DNA of 38,996 bases from the NCBI RefSeq assembly GCF_002901705.1, contig NZ_PPPV01000001.1, positions 74,735 to 113,730 on the forward strand. The letters run 5' to 3'. This document shows positions 9,077 to 17,435 of this stretch, piece by piece. The first letter of the stretch is position 1, and each line of letters starts with the position of its first letter. The notes beneath the pieces are model-generated. The model was not told the DNA's origin. It did not search any database and worked only from the letters and a program-made list of their open reading frames with translations. Made by a program: the position numbers and the translations under genes. The stretch comes from Staphylococcus lugdunensis (GTDB taxonomy: Bacteria; Bacillota; Bacilli; Staphylococcales; Staphylococcaceae).

Positions 9077-9456
9077 CGCTTATTAAGGGAATGTTTTTAC
9101 AGTTATTTTCAATAATAATTTGGGGATGTTATTAATTATGAAAATCTTCTGACTAGAGTAACACTAGTACAATAATTACCTTCTACAGTTAAGTAGCTAA
9201 GCGTAATTATCTACATTGAGCCCTACACAACTCAATGTTAGCAATTCATCAATTATCATTAAGTTGGGATGGCTTAACAATAATTAATCAATTTAACGAA
9301 GAAAACATAGTTAAGAATGAATAACTTCTATTATTGAGAATATACAGCTCCAACAACTTACTACAATCATTGTTGGAAAATTGAAAAGCTCATCGTAGCT
9401 ACAATCCAATTAGTTTTCAAAAAGCTTTATCAATATCTATCACATCTCTGTGATAT
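9040..9456 (-). ncRNA. rnaIII: RNAIII, agr effector RNA, without a delta-haemolysin ORF
   Basis: The minus strand just below P3 reads ATATCACAGAGATGTGATAG (9456 down to 9437), nearly the 5' hairpin of S. aureus RNAIII. The end is a 13-bp hairpin (9040-9052 with 9062-9074) whose loop holds CTCCC. Other unpaired-looking UCCC motifs occur near 9266-9270, 9119-9125 and 9087-9092; such C-rich loops are what RNAIII uses to bind mRNA Shine-Dalgarno sites. The length is about 417 nt. I read the strand for short ORFs: no ATG with a Shine-Dalgarno opens a delta-haemolysin-like peptide, in line with published S. lugdunensis RNAIII. It is divergent from agrBDCA. Both ends are predicted from similarity and structure. 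Confidence 0.88.
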
Positions 9457-9460
9457 GTCT

Positions 9461-9529
9461 ATATTAAAACATGATAATTACATAAATAGTCTAAAAATTC
9501 TCAACTAATTCATTTTTATTCTTAACTGT
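9461..9529 (-). promoter_or_regulatory. agr P3 promoter with two AgrA direct repeats
   Basis: On the minus strand ACAGTTAAG (9529-9521), 12 bases, TTAGTTGAG (9508-9500) are spaced as the AgrA-binding repeats of S. aureus P3. A -10 TAATAT (9466-9461) follows in CATGTTTTAATATA, which is conserved with S. aureus, and RNAIII starts about 5 bases downstream. Confidence 0.85.
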
Positions 9530-9569
9530 ATCTTAAATATGTTAAAATTAAACAAAGAACATATATATA

Positions 9570-9636
9570 ACATATTTGTATGCGAATTAAACAGTTAGGC
9601 ATTAATGATCAAATGAATTGCGTAAAATTGTATAAT
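9570..9636 (+). promoter_or_regulatory. agr P2 promoter
   Basis: ACAGTTAGG (9591-9599) is followed after 31 bases by -10 TATAAT (9631-9636), the same spacing as in S. aureus P2. The partner repeat expected 21 bp upstream is poor (ACATATTTG, 9570-9578, five of nine). Transcription would start at about 9643, just before the agrB Shine-Dalgarno. Confidence 0.8.
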
Positions 9637-9660
9637 GATACCAAGGAGCGTGACGCTAAT

Positions 9661-10227
9661 TTGAAGGCGATAGACAAAAAAATTGAAAGATTTGCTAGAT
9701 ACTTGCAGCGTCAAAACAATCTAGACCATATTCAATTTTTGAAGATACGCCTAGGCATACAAGTCGCATTAGGTAATTTTTTCAAAACTATTGTTACTTA
9801 TGGTGTTGCTCTTTTATTCCATACCTTTCTTTACACATTAATTACACACTTAACGTATTTTTTCGTTAGACGTTTTGCGCATGGTGCACACGCAAGGTCA
9901 TCATTGTTGTGCCACATTCAAAATTTAGTTTTATTTGTGGCATTACCTTGGTCAATTGTGCATTTTCAAGTGTCTTGGACATTCATGATTTTGCTAGCAT
10001 TTATCGCATTCATAATTATTATATGTTACGCACCAGCGGCAACTAAAAAACAACCCATACTGCCCCATCTCAGAAAGAAAAAGAAAAGAAATGCCATTCT
10101 TATTTCAATCTGTTTTTTGGTGCTAATGTTGTTTGTAAGTGAGCCATACATGCAATTAATAGCTTTAGGCATGTGCATTGAAGCTATTACGTTATTACCA
10201 ATATTCTTTTCCAAGGAGGAAACGTAA
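9661..10227 (+). CDS. agrB: AgrB, AgrD-processing membrane endopeptidase
   Basis: The 188-residue polytopic membrane cysteine protease cuts the C-terminal part of AgrD and forms the thiolactone. Catalytic residues are His77 in HGAHARSS and Cys84 in LLCHIQ, at the same numbers as in S. aureus. YAPAATKKQPI and the final EAITLLPIFFSKEE are also typical. I place the start at the TTG at 9661: AAGGAG (9643-9648) precedes it. Upstream ATGs in frame (9580, 9613) would lie before or within the P2 promoter, and the TTG gives the normal family length. Hydrophobic segments lie at roughly 40-60, 86-125 and 143-183. It is the first gene of agrBDCA, two bases from agrD. Confidence 0.93.
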   Translation: MKAIDKKIERFARYLQRQNNLDHIQFLKIRLGIQVALGNFFKTIVTYGVALLFHTFLYTLITHLTYFFVRRFAHGAHARSSLLCHIQNLVLFVALPWSIVHFQVSWTFMILLAFIAFIIIICYAPAATKKQPILPHLRKKKKRNAILISICFLVLMLFVSEPYMQLIALGMCIEAITLLPIFFSKEET

Positions 10228-10229
10228 TC

Positions 10230-10373
10230 ATGAACTTATTAAGCGGATTATTTACAAAAGGGATTAGTGCAATTTTTGAATTTATCGGAAACTTTTCTGC
10301 TCAAGATATTTGTAACGCTTATTTTGATGAGCCAGAAGTACCACAAGAATTAATTGATTTACAAAGAAAGTAA
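10230..10373 (+). CDS. agrD: AgrD, autoinducing peptide precursor (AIP DICNAYF)
   Basis: The 47-residue precursor begins with an amphipathic membrane leader (MNLLSGLFTKGISAIFEFIG). It then carries the signal core, with AIP residues Asp26 to Phe32 (DICNAYF), and ends with an acidic recognition tail (DEPEVPQELIDLQRK). The thiolactone would join Cys28 to the carboxyl of Phe32. This heptapeptide is the known S. lugdunensis agr-I signal and is the best species marker here. The ATG overlaps nothing and follows AAGGAGGA inside the agrB end. It is too short for the usual ORF cut-off. AgrB cuts after Phe32; the leader is removed later. Confidence 0.97.
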   Translation: MNLLSGLFTKGISAIFEFIGNFSAQDICNAYFDEPEVPQELIDLQRK

Positions 10374-10394
10374 TTAATAGAAAGTGTGTAAAGA

Positions 10395-11683
10395 ATGGAT
10401 TTATTAAATAGTATACCATTGTCAATTTTTCAATCTTTAATGTTGTTATTTGTTGCTAAAATAGTAGCCGATATTAAATTTCAAATGAGGGATTATTTTG
10501 CCATTTTTGGTATCATAATCCCTTCAACTATACTGTTTGGCGTGATAGGTAGACAGTCTTTAATATTTTTGATAATTGGATGTTTAATATTCTTTTATTT
10601 GAAAATAGGCTTATATTCCGTTTTAGCAATCTTTGGTTCTGCGCTTATTATGTATGTTAGTAATTATATTTCTGTCATCCTTAGTGTAATTGCTGATTAT
10701 TTTTCTTTAAGTTATATAGTTCAAATAATAATAATATTAGTTTCGTTTACTCTAATATCAATAATTTGTGCTTATTTCATTAGGTTTCTAATTAATAAGC
10801 TAAAAAAAACCTATCTGTATTTCAATAAAATATACATATCAGTAATATCTATTTTCCTTATTTTATCTTTGATCATGCTCTATTTATACACGCAAATATT
10901 TAAACAAGAATATCAAGATTTAAAAATATTTGCGATTATTTTTGTAGGAATATTGTTTTTCCTTGCAATTTTTATCATCGTTATTACATTCTCTGTACAT
11001 AGGGAGATGCAGTATAAGCGTAATTTAAAAGAGATAGAAACATACTACGAGTACACGCTGCAAATAGAATCGATTAATAACGAAATGCGTAAGTTCCGTC
11101 ATGATTATGTTAATATTTTATCTACCATGTCTGAGTTTATACGCGAAGATGATATGCCGGGTTTAAGAGAATATTTTAATGATAATATTGTATCGATGAA
11201 AGACAATTTACAAATGAATTCTATTAAAATTAATGGTACGGATAAGCTAAAGGTTCGTGCTATCAAAGGGCTTGTGACAACCAAAATTTTACAAGCCCAA
11301 GAAAAAACATTCCCATCAGCATTGAGGTTCCAGAACTAATTGAACATATTGAAATGAACACAGTTGATTTAAGTCGAGTGATTGGCATTATCATTGACAA
11401 TGCCATTGAAGCTTCAGAAAGTTTAGAAGATGCATTAATCCGCATTGCCTTTATAAAAAATGAGGATTCTGTGTTATTTATTGTAATGAATAAATGTAGC
11501 GATACAACGCCCAAAATTCATGAACTTTTTCAAGAGAATTTTTCTACTAAAGGCAAAAATCGTGGTTTAGGTTTATCTAATTTAAAAGAAATTACAGATG
11601 CAACACCAAATACGTTACTTGATACTACTATTGATAATGGATATTTCATACAAAAAGTAGAAATTTTAAATAATATACCATAA
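10395..11683 (+). pseudogene. agrC: AgrC sensor histidine kinase gene, frameshifted
   Basis: AgrC reads the AIP and phosphorylates AgrA. The first frame gives about six membrane helices (residues 1-200) and the dimerisation helix with the phospho-acceptor His236 in RKFRHDYVN. It then leaves the family alignment after QAQEK and stops at 11337-11339. The second frame (from before 11354) supplies the missing catalytic domain: N-box IIIDNAIEASE and G-box GRGLGLSNLKE. The break is the A run at 11302-11307: six A are present, and seven would restore GAA AAA AAC ATT CCC ATC and a continuous 429-residue AgrC, the normal length. As written, the product is a 314-residue kinase without an ATP domain. 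Alternatives are a sequencing error in the homopolymer or a reversible phase switch. The start has a weak ribosome binding site. Confidence 0.93.
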
Positions 11684-11695
11684 GGACGTGAAGAC

Positions 11696-12412
11696 ATGAA
11701 GATTTACATTTGTGAAGATGATGTTAAACAACGTGAAAATATGGTTGAGATCATCAATAACTATATCATGATTGAAGAAAAACCAATGGAAATTGCTTTA
11801 GCTACAGATAATCCTTATGAAATTTTAAAAATGTCAAAGGAAAATGAGGATGTTGGTTGTTATTTTTTAGATATTCAATTAGAAGCTGACATAAACGGTA
11901 TCAAGTTAGGTAGCGAAATAAGAAAGTATGATCCGATAGGTAACATAATTTTTGTTACAAGTCATAGTGAGCTGACATATTTAACTTTTGTTTACAAAGT
12001 ATCGGCTATGGATTTTATTTTTAAAGATGACCCTGCCGAACTTAAAACTCGTATTATCGATTGCCTTGAAACCGCACATACGCGCTTAAAGTTATTGTCA
12101 AAAGAACGTACCGTTGAAACGATAGAGCTTAAGCGCGGTAGTAATTCTGTATATGTGCAATATGATGAAGTGATGTTTTTTGAATCATCAACAAATTCAC
12201 ATCGATTGATTGCACATTTAGATAATCGTCAAATTGAGTTTTATGGTAATCTAAAACAAATTAGTCAAATCGATGATCGTTTCTTTAGATGCCATAATAG
12301 TTTTGTTGTCAATCGACACAATATCTCTTCAATCAATTCAAAAGAACGTGTTGTATATTTTAAAAATGGTGAACATTGTTATGCATCAGTACGCAATGTT
12401 AAAAAAATATAA
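11696..12412 (+). CDS. agrA: AgrA, LytTR response regulator
   Basis: The 238-residue regulator has an N-terminal receiver domain (acidic CEDD at 6-9, phospho-acceptor Asp59 in YFLDIQL, conserved Lys in FKDDPAE) and a C-terminal LytTR DNA-binding domain (about 140-238). The latter includes FFESSTNSHRLIAHL, RCHNSFVVNRHNI and the RNVKKI end. It activates P2 and P3 through the ACAGTTA repeats seen upstream. It follows agrC by 12 bp with AAGGACG as ribosome binding site. The last codons contain a seven-A run, the site known in S. aureus to slip and give a C-terminally altered AgrA; here it encodes the intact end. Confidence 0.97.
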   Translation: MKIYICEDDVKQRENMVEIINNYIMIEEKPMEIALATDNPYEILKMSKENEDVGCYFLDIQLEADINGIKLGSEIRKYDPIGNIIFVTSHSELTYLTFVYKVSAMDFIFKDDPAELKTRIIDCLETAHTRLKLLSKERTVETIELKRGSNSVYVQYDEVMFFESSTNSHRLIAHLDNRQIEFYGNLKQISQIDDRFFRCHNSFVVNRHNISSINSKERVVYFKNGEHCYASVRNVKKI

Positions 12413-12431
12413 TTATTAGTTAACATGAAAT

Positions 12432-12485
12432 AATGGGTGGCGGACAAAATCTTGACAATAAATCAGACTTTGTCCACCACCCATT
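12432..12485. terminator. Bidirectional terminator between agrA and scrK
   Basis: Arms of 20 bases (12432-12451 and 12466-12485) pair with two mismatches around a 14-base loop, between two convergent genes. Confidence 0.85.
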
Positions 12486-12503
12486 AATATTCACAGAAAC
12501 GCT

Positions 12504-13478
12504 CTAGCTAGTTTTTTTGTTTAATTGTTGTTTAACTTCTTCTAAGGTTGGAATGCTTTCGATAGCACCATATTTTGTTGTTACAGTTGATGCAACACAA
12601 TTACTAAATTCTAATATCTCTGCGCCATCTTGTTCAAGCTGTTGTGTCACTGGTGTATCTTCAGCTAATAATAAGCGACTTATAACTGCTCCAATGAATG
12701 CATCTCCAGCACCTGTTGTATCAATAGCTTTGACTGTAAATCCCTCGTGATAGATATGTTTACCATTTTTCAAATAGATGGACGCACCATTGGAGCCTGC
12801 AGTATAAATTACCGCTTCCACGTGCCCTTTAAATAAAGCTTGAATACCCGCTTCTAATGATGATTCACCAGTAATAAATTCAAGCTCTTCGTCAGAAACT
12901 TTGACAATATTTGCTTTAGGAATAAACTCATTTATTGCCTTTTTACAATCTGCTGCATTTTTCCATAAAGGTAAGCGAACGTTTGGATCAAAAATAATCG
13001 TTCCACGTTGCGCTTCAAACTTTTCAATGAGTTTATAATGCGCTTGTTTCATATCACTATCTATTAAATCTACTGAACAAAAATGCATGATATCTTCTGA
13101 TGACACATCAATTTCTTCAACATTATCTGGATGATATAGCATATCTGCAGATGGTTTTCTGTAAAATGAAAAGTCACGCTGTCCATCTTCCTTTAAACTG
13201 ACAAAAGCTAATGCTGTGTTAGCGATGTCAGTACGTTTTATATGGGACGTCCCTACGCCAATTTGTTGTAACGTTTCAACAATAATATCACCAAATGCAT
13301 CTTGACCCAACTGCGTTATCATATGAGCTTGCCCTCCAAGACGCGCTACTGTGCTCGCGACATTTGCTGGTGCACCACCCACTTGTCTTGTAAATCCTGT
13401 AACATCTTTCAATTCCGAATTAACAACATTTGGAATAAAATCAATCAATGCTTCTCCAATAGCATAAAGGGTTCTCAT
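12504..13478 (-). CDS. scrK: Fructokinase (PfkB/ribokinase family)
   Basis: The 324-residue sugar kinase phosphorylates the fructose released from sucrose-6-phosphate. The N-terminal YAIGEALIDFIPN and GGAPANVAST motifs bind sugar. The PfkB signature DTTGAGDAFIGA near residue 255 holds the catalytic Asp and the anion hole. The gene abuts scrB with no gap (scrB stop at 13479-13481, scrK start at 13478), so the two are translationally coupled, and the Shine-Dalgarno lies inside the scrB end. With scrB and scrR this forms a sucrose operon; no sucrose PTS gene is in the window. Confidence 0.92.
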   Translation of the reverse strand: MRTLYAIGEALIDFIPNVVNSELKDVTGFTRQVGGAPANVASTVARLGGQAHMITQLGQDAFGDIIVETLQQIGVGTSHIKRTDIANTALAFVSLKEDGQRDFSFYRKPSADMLYHPDNVEEIDVSSEDIMHFCSVDLIDSDMKQAHYKLIEKFEAQRGTIIFDPNVRLPLWKNAADCKKAINEFIPKANIVKVSDEELEFITGESSLEAGIQALFKGHVEAVIYTAGSNGASIYLKNGKHIYHEGFTVKAIDTTGAGDAFIGAVISRLLLAEDTPVTQQLEQDGAEILEFSNCVASTVTTKYGAIESIPTLEEVKQQLNKKTS

Positions 13479-14963
13479 TTATTTTTCATCCTTTAACTCA
13501 TATTTTGTAAATTTTAAATAAACTTGACCTGATTCGGTTGACGTTTTAATACCTGTTGCCTGCTCATCTGGGAATATCCGTGAAGTTAACACCCGTTCTC
13601 CGTTATTACAGAAAATTTCTATGCTTGATGTATCGACAAATATTTGTAATTGGGATAATGGTGTATCTAAAATCGTACTTCTTGTTGTTCCCTTAACCGG
13701 TTCTGGTAAAGCGCCACTATCACTGCGATCTAATGTTAACCGCTGACTTTGTTTATTATAAGTAATCAGCGTGCTATGTTGTTTTGATGTTCGCAATTCA
13801 AAATAAACTTCGGAAGCTTCATTTTCTAGAATATCAATTATTAATTCATAATGTAGTCCCTCATATGGATGTAACTTTGTTGTGAATTTATTTGCATACC
13901 CTTCAGCTGTTTCTTCATTATGACGTAACTTTTGTAACGCTGGTAGCGGACGTTGAATAAGTTTACCATGTTCAACTGTTAATACTCTTGGTAATGTTAG
14001 GCAATGTGCCCATCCTTCGTCATCTGTTGGATAGTGCGTATCAGGCATACCCATCCAACCAATGAGAATGCGATTACCTTGTTTATCTAGAAAGGTTTGT
14101 GGTGCGTAAAAATCAAATCCATAATCAAGCTCCTTAAAATCTTGATGCTCAAATGCTGGCTTTTGAATATCCAATGTTCCTAGTAGATAGCCTGATTGGT
14201 AGATGTTATTAAAGCGCTCTCCTTCAGGGGAAATACCTTGAGGACAAAATAGTAAAACGTCAGTCTGATTAAGATTGAAAAAATCCGGACATTCCCACAT
14301 ATAACCAAAGTTCGATAACTGTGTCGCTATTTCACCTACAAACGCCCATTCATTAACCTGTTCTTCCATTTTATAAAGTAATAAGCACGCATTTTCTTGC
14401 TCGTTTTGAGCTGCGATAATCATAAAATATTGCCCATCTTTTTGAAAAACGTTTGGATCTCTAAAATGTTGTGTATATCCCGTTGGTGGTGCTGGAATAA
14501 CTGGTTTTTCAAACTTTACTGCGTCACCATACTCATCAACTTTAGCTAACATTTGGCTAGAGTGTCGATTCCACTCTGAATCTCTATGATTTCCGGTATA
14601 CATATAGTAAAGTTGACCGTTGTATTCAAAAGCACTTCCACTATATACACCATGACTATCGTATGCAGTATCTGGTTCTAAAATGGGGCCGTGCGGGGTA
14701 AAACTTACTAAATCCTTACTAGTATAATTAAACCAATATTTCAAACCATGAACAGCTCCTAATGGAAACCATTGATGTGATACATAATAAGTCCCATTAT
14801 AAAATATTAAACCATTAGGATCATTTAAAAGTCCTGTTTCAGGTTGAATATGATACGTTTGTCTATAATGTGAAGCATCAACTTTTTGTTTCAATTCAAT
14901 TAATTGTGATTGAGGAACATCATCGATACCTTGATAGCGTTGTTCTCTTGTCCATTCACTCAT
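13479..14963 (-). CDS. scrB: Sucrose-6-phosphate hydrolase (GH32)
   Basis: The 494-residue glycoside hydrolase family 32 enzyme cleaves sucrose-6-phosphate to glucose-6-phosphate and fructose in the cytosol. It has the three family motifs: LLNDPNG with nucleophile Asp48, FRDPNVF with the transition-state Asp, and WECPDFF with the acid/base Glu. A five-blade propeller (to about 330) and a C-terminal beta-sandwich (HSTLITYNKQSQRLTLDRS, VDTSSIEIFCNNGE) complete it. There is no signal peptide. GGAGG precedes the ATG. A palindromic operator lies about 60 bp upstream, consistent with control by ScrR. Confidence 0.95.
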   Translation of the reverse strand: MSEWTREQRYQGIDDVPQSQLIELKQKVDASHYRQTYHIQPETGLLNDPNGLIFYNGTYYVSHQWFPLGAVHGLKYWFNYTSKDLVSFTPHGPILEPDTAYDSHGVYSGSAFEYNGQLYYMYTGNHRDSEWNRHSSQMLAKVDEYGDAVKFEKPVIPAPPTGYTQHFRDPNVFQKDGQYFMIIAAQNEQENACLLLYKMEEQVNEWAFVGEIATQLSNFGYMWECPDFFNLNQTDVLLFCPQGISPEGERFNNIYQSGYLLGTLDIQKPAFEHQDFKELDYGFDFYAPQTFLDKQGNRILIGWMGMPDTHYPTDDEGWAHCLTLPRVLTVEHGKLIQRPLPALQKLRHNEETAEGYANKFTTKLHPYEGLHYELIIDILENEASEVYFELRTSKQHSTLITYNKQSQRLTLDRSDSGALPEPVKGTTRSTILDTPLSQLQIFVDTSSIEIFCNNGERVLTSRIFPDEQATGIKTSTESGQVYLKFTKYELKDEK

Positions 14964-15017
14964 GATTTACCTCCATCAATTTGTTGTTACTTATTTTCAT
15001 TCATAGTTTATCACTTA

Positions 15018-15035
15018 GATGGTATCGGTTCCATC
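15018..15035. promoter_or_regulatory. Probable ScrR operator upstream of scrB
   Basis: The 18-bp imperfect palindrome GATGGTATCGGTTCCATC matches its own complement at 14 of 18 positions, with a central CG as in LacI-family sites. It lies between scrR and scrB in the scrB promoter region. Confidence 0.7.
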
Positions 15036-15062
15036 CAAAGACAATAACAAATTTAGTTATTT

Positions 15063-16013
15063 TTATAATTCTACTGGTATGACTGTCAGTAGCTGTGCAT
15101 CATGATGATTTATGAGCCGATGCAATTGAGATAAAGCTTGTTGACCCGCTTTAAAATAATGATACATTACCGTATTGATTTGCGGTGTCACAATTTGTGT
15201 TATTGGATCTCCTCCAAAGCCATATATTTTATGTGGTATTAACTTGTGATGAGGTTGCGAACAATAACTATGTATAGCTAAGGCAATTGTATCTGTAGCT
15301 CCTATAATAGCATCTGCAGTGTGTACTGATTGTAGATGCAATTTCACATCATTCTTAGCTTCCATAAACTGGAATGATGTTTTAAAAACTTGGACGTCAA
15401 TATGGTTCAAAGCTAAAATATCAAGTACACCATTTTTACGTTGTTGTCCAACTGCTTTATCTTCTTCAGTGACACCAAAGAAGTAAACTTGTTTGTAATT
15501 TGCTTCAACTATTTGACGTCCTACATAACTACCAGCTAAATAGTCATCATGAATAATACTATTAACGCCAGAATGTTCTTGACCAACTAAAATAACCGGC
15601 ACATTTATCTTATTAATTACATCTAAATGTTGTGGCGTGATACGCGTTGCCATTAAAATAATACCGTCAACCTTACTTCTTGATAGTGTCTCTAGTGCAA
15701 TAATTTCTTCTGATAGATCCAGTCCTGTATAATTAAGCAGTAATTGATATTCTAACTCTTTACAAACATGTGCAACGCCTTTGATAGTTTCATCTACAGC
15801 ATGTGAATTCATACGTGGAATAATCGCACCAATCATTTTTGTGTGTCTAGCACGTAAACTTTGTGCAAATTGGTTAGGTTGATAATCTTGCTCTTTGATT
15901 ATTTTGCTTAATTTTTCTTTTGTTTTTGTACTTACCGATCCATTGTTTAAGTAGCGAGAAACTGTACTTTTAGAAACACCAGCTAATCTGGCAATATCTG
16001 CTATATTTTTCAT
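15063..16013 (-). CDS. scrR: Sucrose operon repressor, LacI/GalR family
   Basis: The 316-residue LacI-family repressor starts with the helix-turn-helix MKNIADIARLAGVSKSTVSRYL and the hinge QSLRARHTKMIGAIIP. A periplasmic-binding-protein-like sensor domain follows (GIILMATRI, VILVGQEHSGV, AIIGATDTIALAI, IYGFGGDPITQ). Adjacency to scrB and scrK and the operator between the genes identify it as the sucrose regulator. A GTG at 16022 is possible in frame, but the AGGTG it would need overlaps it, whereas the same AGGTG is correctly spaced from the ATG at 16013. The upstream region carries a cre site over the -35. Confidence 0.9.
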   Translation of the reverse strand: MKNIADIARLAGVSKSTVSRYLNNGSVSTKTKEKLSKIIKEQDYQPNQFAQSLRARHTKMIGAIIPRMNSHAVDETIKGVAHVCKELEYQLLLNYTGLDLSEEIIALETLSRSKVDGIILMATRITPQHLDVINKINVPVILVGQEHSGVNSIIHDDYLAGSYVGRQIVEANYKQVYFFGVTEEDKAVGQQRKNGVLDILALNHIDVQVFKTSFQFMEAKNDVKLHLQSVHTADAIIGATDTIALAIHSYCSQPHHKLIPHKIYGFGGDPITQIVTPQINTVMYHYFKAGQQALSQLHRLINHHDAQLLTVIPVEL

Positions 16014-16048
16014 CTTCGTCACACCTAATCACTCTGTTTCTCTTTTAT

Positions 16049-16080
16049 ATCTTATTTTATCATAAATGTAATCGCTTTAA
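16049..16080 (-). promoter_or_regulatory. scrR promoter region with CcpA cre site
   Basis: TGTAATCGCTTTAA (16067-16080) matches the cre consensus TGWAANCGNTNWCA at 13 of 14 positions. On the minus strand it overlaps a -35 TTACAT, followed after 16 bp by -10 TATAAA. Glucose repression through CcpA would act on scrR here. Confidence 0.68.
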
Positions 16081-16112
16081 ATACTTTTTATCTACACTTA
16101 AGTCTTAAAAAT

Positions 16113-17357
16113 TTAATGCCTTTTGTTCAATTTATTTAATTCTCCATAGAAATAGGCTTTTTCTCCGTGCACAATCTGATCTAATCCTACTTCATCCTCC
16201 TCAACTGTAGTTGCAATAGGGCTTATTCTTTGTAATATTCTACCGATAATCCATGTCAAAAGGATAGAATACAATACTACTATAACAACAGCAATACTTT
16301 GGATAAATATTGGGTGTAAGTCTCCATTATATATTAAGCCATTTGTAATGTCCGAATTTACTTGATGGGATTGAAAAATGCCTGTCAAAATGGCACCAAT
16401 AATGCCACCCACGCCATGTATTCCAAATGCATCAAGTGTATCATTATATTTATACTTTTCTTTAATATGATTAATAACTATATAGCAGCAGATACCTCCT
16501 ACAATTGAAATGATATAGGCGCTAAGTGTAGTAACATAGCCAGCAGCTGGAGTAATTGTGACTAAACCAGCAAGCACACCTGATAATAATCCAAGTAAAC
16601 TCAGCTTCTTAGTTATAATATATTCAAATACTAACCAACCAAACGCACCTCCACTAGCTGCGATAACAGTATTAATAAATGATGTAAGTGCAACGCTATT
16701 AAAAGCAAATGCACTTCCGGTATTAAAGCCATACCAACCCATCCATACTAAAATCCCACCTATCAAGGCAATAAGTAAATTGTGAGGTTTGATTTTCTCA
16801 ACTTTCTTGCCACTACCTATCATAATGGCTAGCACTAAGCCTGAAATACCTGATGTAATATGAACGACTGTGCCGCCTGCATAATCAAGTGCACCTAATT
16901 GTTGAATCCAACCACCACCCCACACCCAGTGTGCAACTGGACTATAAATAACAAGTACCCAAATAAAAATAAATATCATAAATGGAAAGAATCTCATTCG
17001 TTCAGCAATTGAACCTGATAAAATTGAAATAGCAATCGTACAAAACATCATTTGAAAAAGCATGAATAATGCAAACGGAACATGCGGACTAAGTTGACTA
17101 TTAATTTCAAAACCAACATGTTGCAATCCTATAAAGTCAAAATTACCAATAAACATATTCCCTTTTCCGAAGCTTAACGAAAACCCAAGCAAAACCCAGG
17201 TAAACGTTACGATCACCATGGCTGTCAAACTTTGCATCACTGTATTAAGTACATTTTTAGAATGTACAAGACCACCGTAAAATAAACTTAACCCCGGTGT
17301 CATTACCCATACGAGTAATGTACATAAAAATAAAAATATTGTGTCATCCATCTTCAT
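16113..17357 (-). CDS. amt: Ammonium transporter (Amt/Rh family)
   Basis: The 414-residue protein has about eleven membrane helices and the Amt signatures TPGLSLFYGG near residue 20, MMFCTIAISILSGSIAERM, DYAGGTVVHITSGISGL with the first pore His, and DAFGIHGVGGIIGAI with the second. It takes up ammonium across the cell membrane. The ATG at 17357 has AAAGGAAGTGG upstream; a longer frame start is less well supported. No PII (GlnK) gene follows, unlike many amt loci. A perfect GlnR/TnrA-type box lies 79 bp upstream, pointing to induction under nitrogen limitation. Confidence 0.95.
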   Translation of the reverse strand: MKMDDTIFLFLCTLLVWVMTPGLSLFYGGLVHSKNVLNTVMQSLTAMVIVTFTWVLLGFSLSFGKGNMFIGNFDFIGLQHVGFEINSQLSPHVPFALFMLFQMMFCTIAISILSGSIAERMRFFPFMIFIFIWVLVIYSPVAHWVWGGGWIQQLGALDYAGGTVVHITSGISGLVLAIMIGSGKKVEKIKPHNLLIALIGGILVWMGWYGFNTGSAFAFNSVALTSFINTVIAASGGAFGWLVFEYIITKKLSLLGLLSGVLAGLVTITPAAGYVTTLSAYIISIVGGICCYIVINHIKEKYKYNDTLDAFGIHGVGGIIGAILTGIFQSHQVNSDITNGLIYNGDLHPIFIQSIAVVIVVLYSILLTWIIGRILQRISPIATTVEEDEVGLDQIVHGEKAYFYGELNKLNKRH

Positions 17358-17435
17358 AATTACCACTTCCTTTAAAAATATCATAATGATACTCTAAAAA
17401 AATGACAAAAATACGTAAGATAAATTAACACAATA

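Noticed and set aside
9340..9395. Possible delta-haemolysin frames in RNAIII (short frames starting MIVVSCW and MSFSIFQQ)
   Set aside because: Neither has a Shine-Dalgarno and neither is amphipathic like delta-haemolysin; the second is only eight codons.
9580..9660. Longer AgrB start at 9580 or 9613
   Set aside because: These codons overlap the P2 promoter and the AgrA repeat and would not be on the P2 transcript; the TTG at 9661 gives the family length and has a Shine-Dalgarno.
11302..11308. Programmed -1 frameshift at AAAAAAC in agrC
   Set aside because: The heptamer is not in the X-XXY-YYZ register of the agrC frame and no stimulatory structure stands out; loss of one A explains the data more simply, though low-level slippage on a single lysine codon cannot be excluded.
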